Assembly: GCA_028554645.1 (NCBI GenBank)
Contig: JAQOOI010000018.1
Coordinates: 992,001-1,056,000, forward strand
Length of the DNA: 64,000 nucleotides
Direction of reading: 5' to 3'
Origin: Omphalotus guepiniiformis
Taxonomy: Eukaryota; Basidiomycota; Agaricomycetes; Agaricales; Omphalotaceae
Part shown: one piece after another, positions 1-13,778 of the stretch
Position numbering within the stretch: the stretch's first letter is position 1
Layout: the number at the start of each line of letters is the position of its first letter
Position numbers and translations under genes: made by a program
The notes under the pieces: model-generated
Databases searched by the model: none
The model's input: the letters and a program-made list of their open reading frames with translations, nothing else
Told to the model about the DNA's origin: nothing

Positions 1-2058
1 GGTCCCGCTTTTTAATCTGTGAAAATTTAAGTTTTCGTGAATCAAACTAGAACAACGGAAGCGAGAATGATGTGGGTCCGCTTACTAGTTTCGCATAAAC
101 AAGGCCACAAGCATTACAGAGTGTCCGTGGACCTACATGATTGGGATAAGAAGTGAGTTTATAATATCAAGAGAAAAACATAAGACATCAGTCATCAGTG
201 CTAGCCCAGCAAAGCGAGCAAGCGACGTGCGTACGGCACATATGCCGAGATGTAGCAAGCATGTGCGGAATGTTTGACGGGGGGGAAGAAGGTGTAATAG
301 ATGGCTCAGTGACAAGACGATACATACCCATTGGTCCCCGACGCCATTCGGGTGTGGAAGTGGCGTTACACCCGAGACACGTCTGCCCGTCCTGCGTGGG
401 TGCAGAATGCGTCTGTGATTGTATAGGCGTGTGACCCTGCAATGACTGCGATTCTTCGTTTTTCTAAACAGAGCAAAATTCAACAAAAAAAAACATGAGG
501 TAAGTGTCTCGTGTCTCGGGGGCGGGAAGATCAAGAAGCCAAAGAGGTCAGAAAGGAAAGGACGAGAAGTTCCCTCCCCCCCTCTCCCAAGTACATTGGG
601 GGGTTAGTCGGGTGGGAAAAGAAGAAAAAAACGGAATTGCGCGAGCGAGATTGAGAAGTGAAGAAGGTGGAAAAAGATGATTAGGATGCATGTTCTCGAA
701 ACAATTCAATTCTCAGAAGATGAAACCCGCAGACGGATGATGTCAAGATAAGAATGATAGATGAAGAATGTATGGAGGGGCGGCGATAGTAGGACAGAAA
801 AGGGAAGTCCGACACCCACACCCACAATATACAACTAATAAAAAAATTCAACCAGAAAGAGCACCACGAAAGAATCGGAGACCTCGAGAGCACTGGGAGG
901 GACAAAGGGGGAAAAAAATTCACGCACAGGACGTTTGACCGACATTGATGAATTCTGCAATGACGGTGAGGCACCATTAGCTTGTGAGCGTGGGCTCTGA
1001 TGTTGTTTGATTTGCTCGGCCTCCCTTTGTTTGGGAGAAGAGCGAGCATAACCTTGCGAGGCCGTTACGGGCGTCACCTGCTGATTCTGATGTTGAAGGG
1101 GTGGGGCAGTAGGATGTGAAATTCCCGCTGCAGAATCCAACATTTGAGCTGCATACGTGGCGAAATGCATCATCTGTTCCAGCATGTCGGGATGTGGTGG
1201 CCCACGAAGAGTTTGGAGGCTATCCCGAACAGAGGATTCGATAAACTTGACGTGTTTCCCTAGCTGTCCCAGGCCGCAATAACTTAGCCTTTTGCAGCAG
1301 AAAGAAATTAACGCAGATAGACAGCTTACCTGATTAAAGTCGAGCGCGACGGCGTTCGGTGAAGACGGCTGAGAGGCTGTGTAACTAGTCGGAGAGTCAT
1401 CTTCTCTACGCCTAGTACTTCTCATCGACGTGCCATTTAATGGTGGTGGCGGAGGGTGTGAATGTTGTGTATGCACAGATGAACGGTCATCGTAACCTCT
1501 CGTCGAACTATCACTCGTAGATAAGGCAGGCGACGTGTCTGGCCGTCCTGGGCCCGATTCATACAAATTTTCTGATGGCGCAGAATGTGAAGAGGGCGGA
1601 GGATGCGATTGGGGAGGAGGCTGGTGCTGATGCTGGTGCTGATGGTGATTTACATGGTTAGGATATGTGCTATGGCTGTATTGGGGTGGGGGAGGCCAAT
1701 TTTCGTTCGACCATTGTTGCTGCGATTGTGGAGGGCTCTGTTGAGGCGGCGGCGGCGCTGAAGCAGGCGCAGGGGGTGCATGTGTTATGTAATGCCCTTG
1801 AGAAGAGTATTGGGTCGGTGTGGGAGGATAAGGTGATGGGGCAGATGGGGGAGGGTATTGGGGCTGATGTGGCGAATGTGGTGGGGGCTGGGAAGAGATA
1901 GAAGAGCTAGAACGCATAGGTCGAACAGAGGGAGGTGGCTGGGGTAACGGAGAGTTGTCATAGTTGGAATGTGGATGGGGATTCGGGTAGGAATAGTCAT
2001 ATTGCGAGGGAAGTCCCTGTTGAGTTGTTTGGTACATATAACGACTGTCGGTCGACAT
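1..2058 (-). CDS. GATA-type zinc-finger transcription factor, 3' end beyond window
   Basis: A DNA-binding factor expected in the nucleus and recognising GATA sites. The finger is split over exons. Exon 328-~466 carries CLGCNATSTPEWRRGPMG; after an intron (133-327, GTATGT...TAG) exon 86-132 carries PRTLCNACGLVYAKL; after another intron (17-85, GTAAGC...CAG) exon 1-16 begins IKKRD and leaves the window. This gives C-x2-C-x18-C-x2-C, the fungal class of GATA finger. The large first exon starts at the ATG at 2058, which has an in-frame TGA two codons upstream, and encodes a Pro/Gln/Ser/His-rich region typical of transcription factors. It contains one intron (about 1264-1331). The path between about 930 and 467 is uncertain: a GTGCGT donor near 929 or an extra exon are both possible. 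I cannot say which GATA subfamily (nitrogen, iron or light response) it belongs to. Confidence 0.85.
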
Positions 2059-2998
2059 CGCAGGTCAAACGACGCGCCTGAGAAGGGGTATAAGGGTTGT
2101 AGGGAATTGAGGGAGCTTGCCCAATAGTGTAACGTGGCACAAAAAACTAAAAAATGATGAATAATAGATGAGCAGATTGTAACACGGGCAGATTTAAGTG
2201 GTTAAACAGCGAAGCGGCCATTGCGATGGGTTCTGAAGGAGATTCAGAAAATACACGAAATTGCTGCTGGTACACAAGGCATTCATGTGAATGCGTAGCA
2301 GAAATCCTCGAGGTCGATCGGGTATTCCAGACAAGAACTCCGGGGAAAATCCAATGGCCGCCGCATCGGCATAGCTTGGAACGAGAATACATTAATGAAG
2401 AGAAGGAATGAGGACTACTCACTTGGTATGCCAACCGTCTTTCTTGTAAAGAACACGAAGAATATCCCGGGTAAGACGAGTAACCCTGCAAGGTTTATAT
2501 ATACGGACTGACCACAAAGAGATCAGTGCTCGTTAGCGCTCCGGTGAACATGAGCTGTATAACGTACCGTGCTTTCCTAAAGTTCCCTGCAAGCGAAGGC
2601 AACAAGCTGTCAGAAAACAGGCTGAGTACTGCTGGCACTAGCCTTTCGCAGCCCAAACCACGAAATTGGCAGACAACCTTGGCTGAGACAAGGAAGCGGC
2701 CTTTTCGGTCCGGCACAACTAACAACGGAACTCAAAAACAATTACGGCCAAATCTCAAATCTTTACTCAAAAACGCAAATCAATTCCGTTGTCCCTTTAT
2801 GTTGTCTTACAATACACTTTACTACAGAATTTATTTCCTATTTTTCAGTTCATTAGATAGGAGAAACAGTTCTTTTGTCAAATTCTGATGCCAAACGAAT
2901 GTGTGCTGTATTGTATTCACGAAACAAATGTTCTACTGTACCTGTGAGCAAGTCATACGACTGCGGAAAAAGGACGCCGAAAAAGCAATAGCATCGGT
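2059..2998. other. Intergenic / 5' leader region
   Basis: Short open frames occur on both strands, but none has a recognisable domain or a consistent exon chain. Part of it is probably the promoter and leader of the GATA gene: the minus strand near 2420 has a good CAAG|GTGAGT donor, so a spliced 5' UTR is possible. The right end is the 3' flank of the next minus-strand gene. Confidence 0.5.
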
Positions 2999-5339
2999 CT
3001 ATCCATAGGCACTCTGTTCCCCTCCGGCTCCTCTTTCTCTGTTATCTCCCCTCCATTTGGCTGGCTTAGGAGACACCCCGTTACCGCCAGCCTGGCCACC
3101 AACCGGCTCGTAATCCGCATCTTCGTCGTAATCTCCGTCATGACTTTCTTTCTCCTGTTTTCTCGCAGTCACGCCAGTACCGCTCGCAGCCGCCGCTGCT
3201 CTTTCTCGGGCTCTCCGCCTCCTCTTCAGGATTTGTTTCCGCTTTCGCACTGCCCGTCGGTACTCTAGCTCATCCCCAAAGAACAACTGGTACTCGCAGA
3301 ACGCGCACACCCATTCATCCGCCGGGTTGGTCAACGATAACGAAGACAATTGGGATTGTGGTTGTACCTGAGTCTGGGAGGAGCGTTTGCGCCTACGGGG
3401 CGGTATCTCAGCCGATAGGAATCGCAACGGAAGAGGGCCAAGATCATTCGAGTTAGCCTGATTTGAGTTCGGAGGTCCACCGCCACCAGAATGAGGGAGT
3501 CTCGATGGAATGTAGTTCCGTAAATGATGAGGGTTAGACGCGTTTGCAAGTGCAGAACGCTTCTTTTTCTTGCCATTGCGAAGCTTCGTAGAGGGTGAGG
3601 GTAAGGTACTATCCACTGTCGTACTCGTAATAGTCGATGGTGCCTGTGACCCCGAACGATCCAGAAATTCAGCTGGCTGGTCCCCGCTTTTCTTTTCGGA
3701 TGTGTTACCGTTGTGAGCTCGCTGTTGAGCCCTATCTCCCCGCTTCTGTCGGGAGCCTTTAGATGAAGAAGACGTCATTGCTTTACTCGCAGCCGCCAGT
3801 TTGGCGGTCTTTGCAGCCTGCCGAGCTAATTCTGCTTCAAATCGATTGCGTAGCATAGCCACTTCTTCCTTAGTGGCAATGAGGCGGTCAGCGGCTAGGT
3901 TAGAATATCAAAACAGGGTAAAGGGGAGATGTGAGCAGAAGCCATGGGAGAACAATTGTGAATTTGTGAATGTTACCACCAAATGCAAATGCGGGATGCG
4001 TTCATCAGCGTCCGAAATCAACCAAACAAAAAGGTACAACCCAGCACTCACTTGCGCTATGACACACAAACGTGAAGTCGCTTTCAGGCACGTGTACCTT
4101 CCTCACGTTTTCCTTGAGCGACACAGACAACGTTCTCGACTTCCTCGCCATTCTGGGGCCCTTTCGCTTTGATAGACGGACCTTGGGGACCCCGCTACCT
4201 TCAATGCCGAAAGAAGCTAGTTCGTCTGGAGCTGTTCCACCAACAGAATCGCTCGACACAAACGGATATGCTCCCGAAAGCGCTTGATCAAGTGCGAGAG
4301 TATCGCCGTGCGACAAAGCCCCCAGAACTGCTGCAAGCTGTCTCTTTCGATTCTTCAGCGTCTCTTTATGCTGTAGACCAGCCAAGGTAACCGCTGACAT
4401 GCGACCTTTCCGATGCGTCAGCAGACGCAATGAACGGGATGGTAGAAATGCCGTCGGATCGGTTTCCAATTTATTTCCCGTTCCTCCCTCTCTATCACCA
4501 CTGCTCTCCAAAGCATGTCCCGTCGGAATACCAACAGTCATCGTCCGTTCACGCTCAAGAGCCTCGATATCATCTTCACCCAACTGTCCTGAACTAGGGT
4601 CACGATCATTACCGAGAGAGCCAGAATGGTTCGCAGGAACTTTCCGCTTCTTCGTATTGCCAGGCTGTTGAAGATGATCGATGTAATCACCATCACCATG
4701 ATCAGAATCCTCCTCCCTGTCTCTCAGAGAGAGATTGCTCATGTTAAGTCCTGCATTCCCGAGCCCTCCGAGCCCCCCAAGCCCAGAACCAAAAGAGGAG
4801 ATATTACGTTGATCGAGGTCGCTCAGCGGACCCACACTAGACGGATCGTGGGCAGGTGTAGCGGCACCATTAACCAGTGATGGAGGACTCGTTGAGTCTC
4901 CACTATTGAAATTGACGTTAATGTTGAGACCGTTCCCTCCCACAGAACCTTCGTATCCCTCCGCAGCCGCTCCCACACCACCTACAGAAGCAGCGGCACC
5001 CAGGATTGGCAAGTAGTAGGACTGAAGTGCGTCTGCATGCGCCAAAAGTTCCTCAGCTGTGGCGTCCGGACCTGGGAGCGTCAATGGTATAGGGGGCAGG
5101 CCTGCTACATGCAAGGTGTGTGGAACGCCATTACCCCCTGCTAGAACCATTCCTGGCACGCCATCAATGTTATGGTTAATTATCGTCGTGCCATTAGCCA
5201 CGCTGGTGTACGAGAGAGTCCCAGGGCCAATCACTGCGGTATTGGAAGAAGTCCGTCGTCGTTTAGGAAGAGGTTTCACCCGCCGCAGTGTAGGGAATTC
5301 GGGGGCATCAAAAATCGGAGAAGAGGAATTTCGATACAT
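2999..5339 (-). CDS. Conserved fungal protein of unknown function with CxxC near the C-terminus
   Basis: Two exons, 4052-5339 and 2999-3894, joined by a 156-bp intron (GTGAGTG donor at 4051, CTAG acceptor at 3895) that keeps frame through A-T-A-D-R-L-I-A-T-K-E-E-V. The product is about 728 residues. The N-terminal two thirds is low complexity (Gly/Asn/Ser) with a basic patch (KPLPKRRRTSS) near the start. The middle has Lys/Arg-rich segments that look like nuclear signals. The second exon starts with a short predicted coiled coil (RNRFEAELARQAAKTAKL). Near the C-terminus is the best conserved-looking block: DEWVCAFCEYQLFFGDE, then a strongly basic helix ending KQILKRRRRARERAAAAA. The WVCxFC pair could bind metal, but I see only one clear Cys pair. 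Probably nuclear; function not recognised. Confidence 0.75.
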
Positions 5340-6983
5340 GGTGAACGATGTAGGATGCAGATAATGTCGGCGATTTGAATTCGAGATCCAATGAGTTTGA
5401 ATTTAGACAAGAGCAATCGATTGTCGAAATCGATGATGTATGAATCTATGAGTTCGAACGCCAAGTTGGACACTTCCAAGTTTCTTCCGTTTCTGTTGAA
5501 TACTTTTTCGTTTTGGTCGACGCTGAAAGGCGGGCCAGAAGAACGACGAAGAACGACGAAGAGAGCTTCTATTAAGATGAATGCTGCCAAAAAAAAATAC
5601 ACAGGAAATAAGCGTCACGAATCCCGTCGTCCTTCAGCATACAATGATGTCCGGGAATTATGAAGCACGAACGCAGTATGATCCAGCAAGTTTGTGCAAG
5701 AAAGTAAGAGGCAAGGATGACGTGGACTCACCGCTTATAACAGCTTCGTCGTAAATCAATGCACGACCTATCTCGTAGGCCTTGTCACAAGGAGAAAATA
5801 ATCTCCTTCGTTTGAAAACCGGTCAGCCCTTAGTCAATGCTGCACGGAAAGAGTCGTATTCCCAACGAAATTCTGAATGGAGCCAACAAAAGTGAGAGAG
5901 AAAGAAAGGAGCGTACGGCCCTCCCCGAAAGTTTTGCCGAGTTTCAAGATGATGAGGCCGAACGGAGTAGAAATATTGTCTCATTCAGTCCTCCCCTAGG
6001 CAGACACTCGACGACATATACCGATGCAACAACTGCCAAGAATATATTGTATCGACTACCTAAAACTATGTACATAAGGAAGGGAACAAACCCCACGGAG
6101 ACAGAAGCAGTGTTATGCAGCAGTATCATAAAAACGAAAGCAAGGTAAGTAGGAGGGGAAAAAGAGAAAAAAGATGCTCGAAAGACCTTGTAAGCTACAG
6201 TACAATGCGATGCTCTAAAAACAAATTACAGTAGAGTTAGAAATGCAAAATTGTCTCGTATCTATGGTATACCAGTCCAAATAAAACAGACGAACGACCT
6301 GTATGAGAAATATCCGTTCATCGTTCTAACGTGTCGCAATACATGATGCATGAAATGACAAATGTAAAAAGGGGAAGTGGTGGAAGGGTGATGCCAGGGG
6401 TGAGAAGATATGGATGTGATTGATGAACGATGTATCGCGAAACGACAAGAGACTGATATTGCAGAGAAAAATGACAAGACCGCACGAGGAGGTGAAGAGT
6501 AAAAAAAAAAGATGCTCGCGTCGTGGAATCCCACGTCTAATGCTTGAATGTTATGCTGGATGTATGATAAATGCAATGCCGATCAAGGAAATTAGGGTGA
6601 TGTTGTACGCCTTCTGGAGTTGATAGCGTACAACGTCGTGCGGGATGATAAATAGTGTAGCAGTTGAGACGAAACGAGCAGCAATGGTGACAGAGACAAT
6701 TTAAGAGAGCAGCGCACGAGGTCATGATCGAGAGGGAGAGCCATACTGAAGAATCAAAGGAGACAGAGGGGGGGCCGACAGCTGAATTAGTCTACTTCCG
6801 GCAGACCGCCGACCTATGAGTATTTTTTGAGTATTTTTTTGTTGCTTCTGCTGAAATCCGTTTGGCATGAGATGTCGTGAACTTCAAAAATGGAAGGACG
6901 AGAGGGAAAGGGAAAGGCATAGAGATGGAATCATAAGTGAGAGCACATGCGCACATGCAGTCTTGGAGCAGCCGGGGTCAGAT
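5340..6983. other. Intergenic region, no gene seen
   Basis: Flanked by the start of the minus-strand gene at 5339 and the stop of DED1 at 6984. Open frames on both strands are short, with no recognisable domain, and I could not build a spliced model. It must hold the promoter of the 5339 gene and the 3' UTR of DED1. A purine-rich stretch at 6720-6780 and T-runs near 6820-6840 are the only compositional oddities. Confidence 0.5.
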
Positions 6984-9150
<2,167 letters not shown>

Positions 9151-9477
9151 ATTAAAAGTGACAGAAATACGAAAGAATTGCGTGTGGTAAATGCGAAAAA
9201 AAAGAGAGAACCAGTCTAAGTGACGGTCGATGGGAGAGTGAGGACAGTAGAAAATTTGGGAGATCACGACTAAGTTGGCTGAGTCAGCTAGCGGTGCACA
9301 GGATCACATGGTCTAACGGAGCCGATTGTGCCGAGCAGAGTGTTTCAGTCAAACCTGTCAGTCAGACTCCAAAGAACTGGTCACCGTTTGATATTGCTGT
9401 TCTATGTAGATGCCTCATGTCTGCTCATACTTAGAGTACATATGGATATATGGATATATCTATTATCGCTGACGAAT
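9151..9477. other. Intergenic region
   Basis: About 330 bp between the DED1 start (9150) and the stop of the F-box gene (9478-9480), both on the minus strand. It should contain the DED1 promoter. I see no gene or RNA. Confidence 0.5.
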
Positions 9478-11528
9478 TCAACTATCGATATCCAAGAGAA
9501 ATACATCTCCAGCACGATTCCCCAATATTATCCTTCCACTTGCTTCACCCAGCGCGCAATATGTCAAATCCTCTACAAAGTGGCATCGTTTATTAGCCCA
9601 TTGCTCATGTCAGGCGCATGTACTCACCTCTGAGATCATACGATTGAAAAGAGAACACAACATGTCCATCGAGTGCCAGCGGGAGGTTCAGACCAGTATC
9701 CTCACTCTGCATCTCCCCCTCTACAGTGCTACCAGATTCATTATCTTCGTCTGAAGCGAATGGTTCCAACCGGCAAGCAACAATCTGCTTCAATGTCGTT
9801 CCCCTCCTTCTCTCGATCCATACCGCACGCATCCCTTGCGGTCCCATAGAATACGTGCTCACGAACGACGCCGACCTGTAACTCGGCGTAGGCGTATTGG
9901 GCATCGATATACGTTCAAGAACGGCGCTATCTCTTGAGCCTGCGCCTAGCGAGGAGCGGGAGGGGAACTCCGATGAAGATGCAGCTGACGAATTCATATC
10001 CGGAAACTCCGGCGTCGGTTTGTGTTGGGCGCGGTGACGTTGCCGGCGGACGTTCAGTGGGATATTTCCCGCCATTCCATATACGGCTACGAGGTTCACG
10101 TCGAGAAGCGGATCGTGTGGCGGCGATGGTATCGTTACTTCTACCGTGAAGTAAAAGAGTCCTTGAATAACATCCGACGCGAGCACACTCAACTTGTAGC
10201 AAATGCCACCAGTTGAGGAATTGTCTGTCTTTTGCACCTCTGACACGTAAACCTCACGGAACGTGTAGCTCGGAAAGTTATGCCTCAAGATGGGTAGTCC
10301 AGGGAATCCATTCTGGGTAGGATTTGGATGAAGCTCGATCGAGCGTGTCTTGAATGCAAAGATATATGGATCTATAAGGCGTAGCGCGACTATTGAGGTG
10401 AACTAGAAACAGGAGGAAGACCAGACAGTTGAGTATGGGTAGAATTGTCGACACGAAGACCTGTTACCGTCCCTCTACGTTAACACGATGCCGTCTTTCG
10501 CGTCAAATGTCAAGCCCCCAAGCCAAAGATGTATCGAATACCTCGACCGTCAGTTCCTATCATCGTAGAGGGGCCGGTTACAGGTCTAGTGGGTGATCAT
10601 CGCACCATTTCCTCAATATCATTGCTCTGAGTTGCAATGCGTCTTGAGAGCTCCGGATTCGGGTCTGCCTTCAATTCCAGACTGTCCGACCACTGCAGGA
10701 GCTCAATCATGCATAGTTGAGAAAACGCCACTCGTCCTCCCTTGGGGTCAATCTGTCGAACTATACGAGAAGCAGGTGTGGTGAACGTATTTATATGGTT
10801 GAACGTCGGACCATCGCTGTCATTGAGCGAGATTTCGTATATAGTCGTTGCCCAGGCCGCCGGACTACTAACAAACATCATAAGAAGGCCAGTTCGATGG
10901 GTTTTGTAAGAAGAAAACTTGCAATTGCACCCTTGTAATCACCACCAAAATCCTCTCTCTACCGTCTGAATGATCCAATGTTGCATTATAAGATGTAGTC
11001 TTATCATTTCCTGTATCCATGCACACCCACTCATGAGATTTCGTACTGTCGAGATTATCGATATCCCAGACATTCAAAAACCCATCAGCATAGATTCCGA
11101 GCACCCATCTGTCCAAGAAGATCTCCAGACCAATGAGCAGCGTACCGGTTCTCTGCTCGAATCGTACGAGCGAAGAGGACCTTGGTACAAGCCATAGCTC
11201 GTCTACGAGATCATTTAGTGTCACCAGCGTCTCTAAAGCCTCAGACGACTGGCTTAAGTCATTCGCATTGCAATGTCGGACATTCAGGGGTAGCGGTATA
11301 GAAGATTTCTGTTGCTGAAGTAGATTAATCCAAATCGAACGATCCTTGGAGATTTGTGACAGAGCGGTGCATATCTGAAGAATAGAATTTCAATTACTGT
11401 TGCACTGAGTCCGATGAATTAGTGGAGCAACATCACTGTACCTGCCTCGCACACAATATCTGCGCTAGATCCAAGTAGTAAAGGATCTGAAGCAGAACTT
11501 CGATTGGTAAATCGATGAGCAAAGCCAT
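9478..11528 (-). CDS. F-box protein
   Basis: Probably a substrate-recognition subunit of an SCF ubiquitin ligase. The start at 11528 gives MALLIDLPIEVLLQILYYLD, a typical N-terminal F-box. Exons seen: 11442-11528; 11374 down to about 10870, containing the WD-like segment WVLGIYADGFLNVWD; about 10880-10600; 9628-10402; and a short last exon 9478-9572 ending AGDVFLLDIDS. The last exon is placed by an AGAG|GTGAGT donor at 9627 and TTTGTAG at 9573; the joined text reads YDLREDLTYCALGE. This layout (F-box, beta-propeller-like middle, LGxRxGxxxLL end) matches a common basidiomycete F-box family. Two places are unresolved: a change of frame near 10870-10890 without an obvious intron, and the junction between about 10605 and 10403. 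The start lies 130 bp from the divergent sirtuin gene. Confidence 0.75.
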
Positions 11529-11658
11529 AGAGAGGATAACACTCTTCAACGTCAACCTTGGTTGTCGATGAAGCTCCGGGTATACCGGGCCGGTTCTACC
11601 GCGCCAATGCACAAATCCCGAATCCCGAATGCCGAAGACACCGCTGCTTCTCACCACC
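11529..11658. promoter_or_regulatory. Divergent promoter of F-box and sirtuin genes
   Basis: Only 130 bp separate the two start codons (minus at 11528, plus at 11659), so both transcripts must start here or within each other's coding ends. No TATA box is evident. Confidence 0.6.
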
Positions 11659-13378
11659 ATGACCTCTCTAGATCGAAGTGACATAGAAGTTGTCGCTGAA
11701 TATATCAAGAGCGGAAAATGTAAAAGAATTGTTCTTATGGTACGCTGCCCACTCCATTTCCTCATCCTGGTCTGGAGCAACTGAAGTCTGAGTCACTTGA
11801 TGATTGATCTCATGCATCCTCGGTCCTATATAGCTCGGGGCAGGTAAGTACCTCCCCATAAGAGAGGCTAAATCACTCATATATCGCCATGTTCAAAGGT
11901 GTTAGCACCTCCGCTGGTATCCCCGATTTCAGGTCGCCAGGAACAGGTTCGTCCGTTCTTGATCGTTGATTGAGCGCCCAAGTTTGAGCTTGAGTACTTA
12001 TACAGGACTCTATGTAATGTGGTCTTCAATGTAACTGAACTATGAACTTAGAACCGAATCCATAGGCCAACCTCGCACGATTGAAACTGCCATACCCCGA
12101 GGCCGTATTTGACATACAGTTTTTCCTGCAAAATCCCGTTCCATGTGAGTAGTAACTCATTCTTCTCTTCTCCCATTCGTCAGTCATCCTGACATACTAT
12201 TTCCCGCCTGATTCTTCCATTCTACACCCTTGCAAATGAACTCTACCCAGGCAAGTTCCGGCCAACCGTGACACACTCTTTCATTCGGCTCCTCCACAAT
12301 CACTCCCTCCTCAGTATGTGCTTCACACAGAACATCGACACGTTAGAACGGCGGGCGGGTGTACCCGAAGAAAAGATTATCGAAGCCCATGGCAGCTTTG
12401 CCAGCCAACGATGCGTGAGATGTCGTACTCCTTTCGACGATAAAAGAATCAAAGACATGGTGATGAATTTTGCAACGAAGAAGGAGGTCCCTAGGTGTGC
12501 GAAGAAAGGATGCAAGGGACTCGTTAAACCTGATATTGTGTTTTTCGGTGAATCGGTGAGTAGGAAACTAATAGACTCAGACTCTCGCGCGTTATCACCG
12601 AAATTTAAGTTCACGTTTCTGACTTTGATCAATGATATATGTGCAGCTTCCACCAGCCTTTGTACGCGCCCCGAGTATCACCCGCTCCGCCGATCTGCTA
12701 ATCGTAATGGGTACATCACTGACTGTGCACCCGTTCGCCTCTCTAGCGGGCTACGCTCCAGAGACCTGCCCACGCGTCCTCGTCAATCTAGATCCCGTAG
12801 GCGACTTTGGCGAGCGTGAATCCGATGTGATGCTCCTTGGCAAATGCGACGAGGTAGTGAAAGAGCTGTGTAGGGAGCTCGGATGGGAAGAGGAGCTCAT
12901 GAAGCTCTGGAAGGAGACGAGGAACTCTGTGGAGGGACTTGCCAAAACGCCGGAGGAAGGTGTTGACAGCGCGACTTCGTCTGACTTGAAGGAAGATGGT
13001 CGACAGGGAGATGGATCGTTGGAAAAGGAAGTCGCGAAGTTGGCGGAAAAGATTGAGAAGCAGATGACTATGAACGAAGAAGAGGATAAAGACAAGGCTG
13101 CTATACCTGCAACCGTCTCGACGTCTGATAGTAAATTGTCAGGCGCAGATACTATACAACCAACTCTCAACGAGGATTCTGCTGCGGGAAGGGAACAGGG
13201 AGAGTCTGCAACAGTTGACGTTCCTCCTCCCGAAGATTTGAAGCAGCAGACACCATCCAGTAGACTTGAAAGCAATACACCTGAAGCCGCAAGTGAACCG
13301 GAGATGCAGACAAACCACTCTACCCAGGAAGCAGCCAGCACTGAAGATAATTCGAGTAGCAAGGATGATAAGCCCTAG
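11659..13378 (+). CDS. NAD-dependent protein deacetylase, sirtuin Hst2 type
   Basis: Removes acetyl groups from lysines using NAD+. Exons: 11659-11739, 11834-11843 (10 nt), 11899-11946, 12006-12013 (8 nt), 12066-~12143, ~12220-12555 and 12647-13378. The two microexons are needed to build [20 protein letters not shown], the NAD-binding signature, and GTGLYANLARLKLPYPEA. Downstream are CFTQNIDTLERRAGV, catalytic His in EAHGSFASQRC, the zinc Cys pairs CVRC and CAKKGC, PDIVFFGE and MGTSLTVHPFASL. A Glu/Ser-rich tail of about 170 residues follows the catalytic core. The tail lacks a recognisable domain. At 12144-12220 the protein comparison requires an intron with a GTGAGT donor, but no AG acceptor is available; the expected position reads AT. 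The allele may be defective, carry a sequence error, or use a noncanonical site. Confidence 0.88.
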
Positions 13379-13778
13379 CTCCAGAAGTCCCGCCTATGCT
13401 CGTTTTTACCATACTGTACCATTTGCTGCTTTTGTTACTTTTTCACGCAGACCTGTCACTTCTGTATCGCCAGGTACAACTATTTCTATATGTATTTACT
13501 TTTTAAACATGTCGCGTAATAGTATGTTCGAAATCTGACCAAAGATTGTCAAGCTCAGAGTCAAAGCTGCCCATCCCATCTTAAAATCCCATAAAAAGGG
13601 CACTGACGATTTTATGGTGCCAAATGATACGGCCTCACGAGGGGAGTACGTGTATGGATGTCGATATTGATTCATAGTGAAGTCGTATACAGGAAACATT
13701 GTGGTATTACTATTAGTACAAATCACTTCATGAGGGTAGCAATACAGGTAAACAAACGATACAAACTTCTTTGGCTAC
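13379..13778. other. Intergenic, convergent 3' ends
   Basis: Lies between the sirtuin stop and the stop of the minus-strand kinase-like gene. It should be two 3' UTRs. A 76-codon minus-strand frame at 13496-13726 has a hydrophobic stretch but no start context or partner exon that I trust. Confidence 0.5.

Noticed and set aside
681..1049. 122-codon minus-strand frame overlapping the end of the GATA gene's large exon
   Set aside because: Different frame from the supported exon and hydrophobic, low-information sequence; a shadow of the GATA gene.
5837..6148. 103-codon plus-strand frame
   Set aside because: No domain, no splice partners and mixed composition; treated as chance in an intergenic region.
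11668..11880. 70-codon minus-strand frame starting MSDLASLMGRYLPAP
   Set aside because: It lies antisense to the first exons of the sirtuin gene, whose exons give a clear NAD-binding signature; no independent support.
12751..13362. 203-codon Ser-rich frame antisense to the sirtuin C-terminal tail
   Set aside because: Mirror of the Glu/Ser-rich tail; its composition is explained by the real gene on the other strand.
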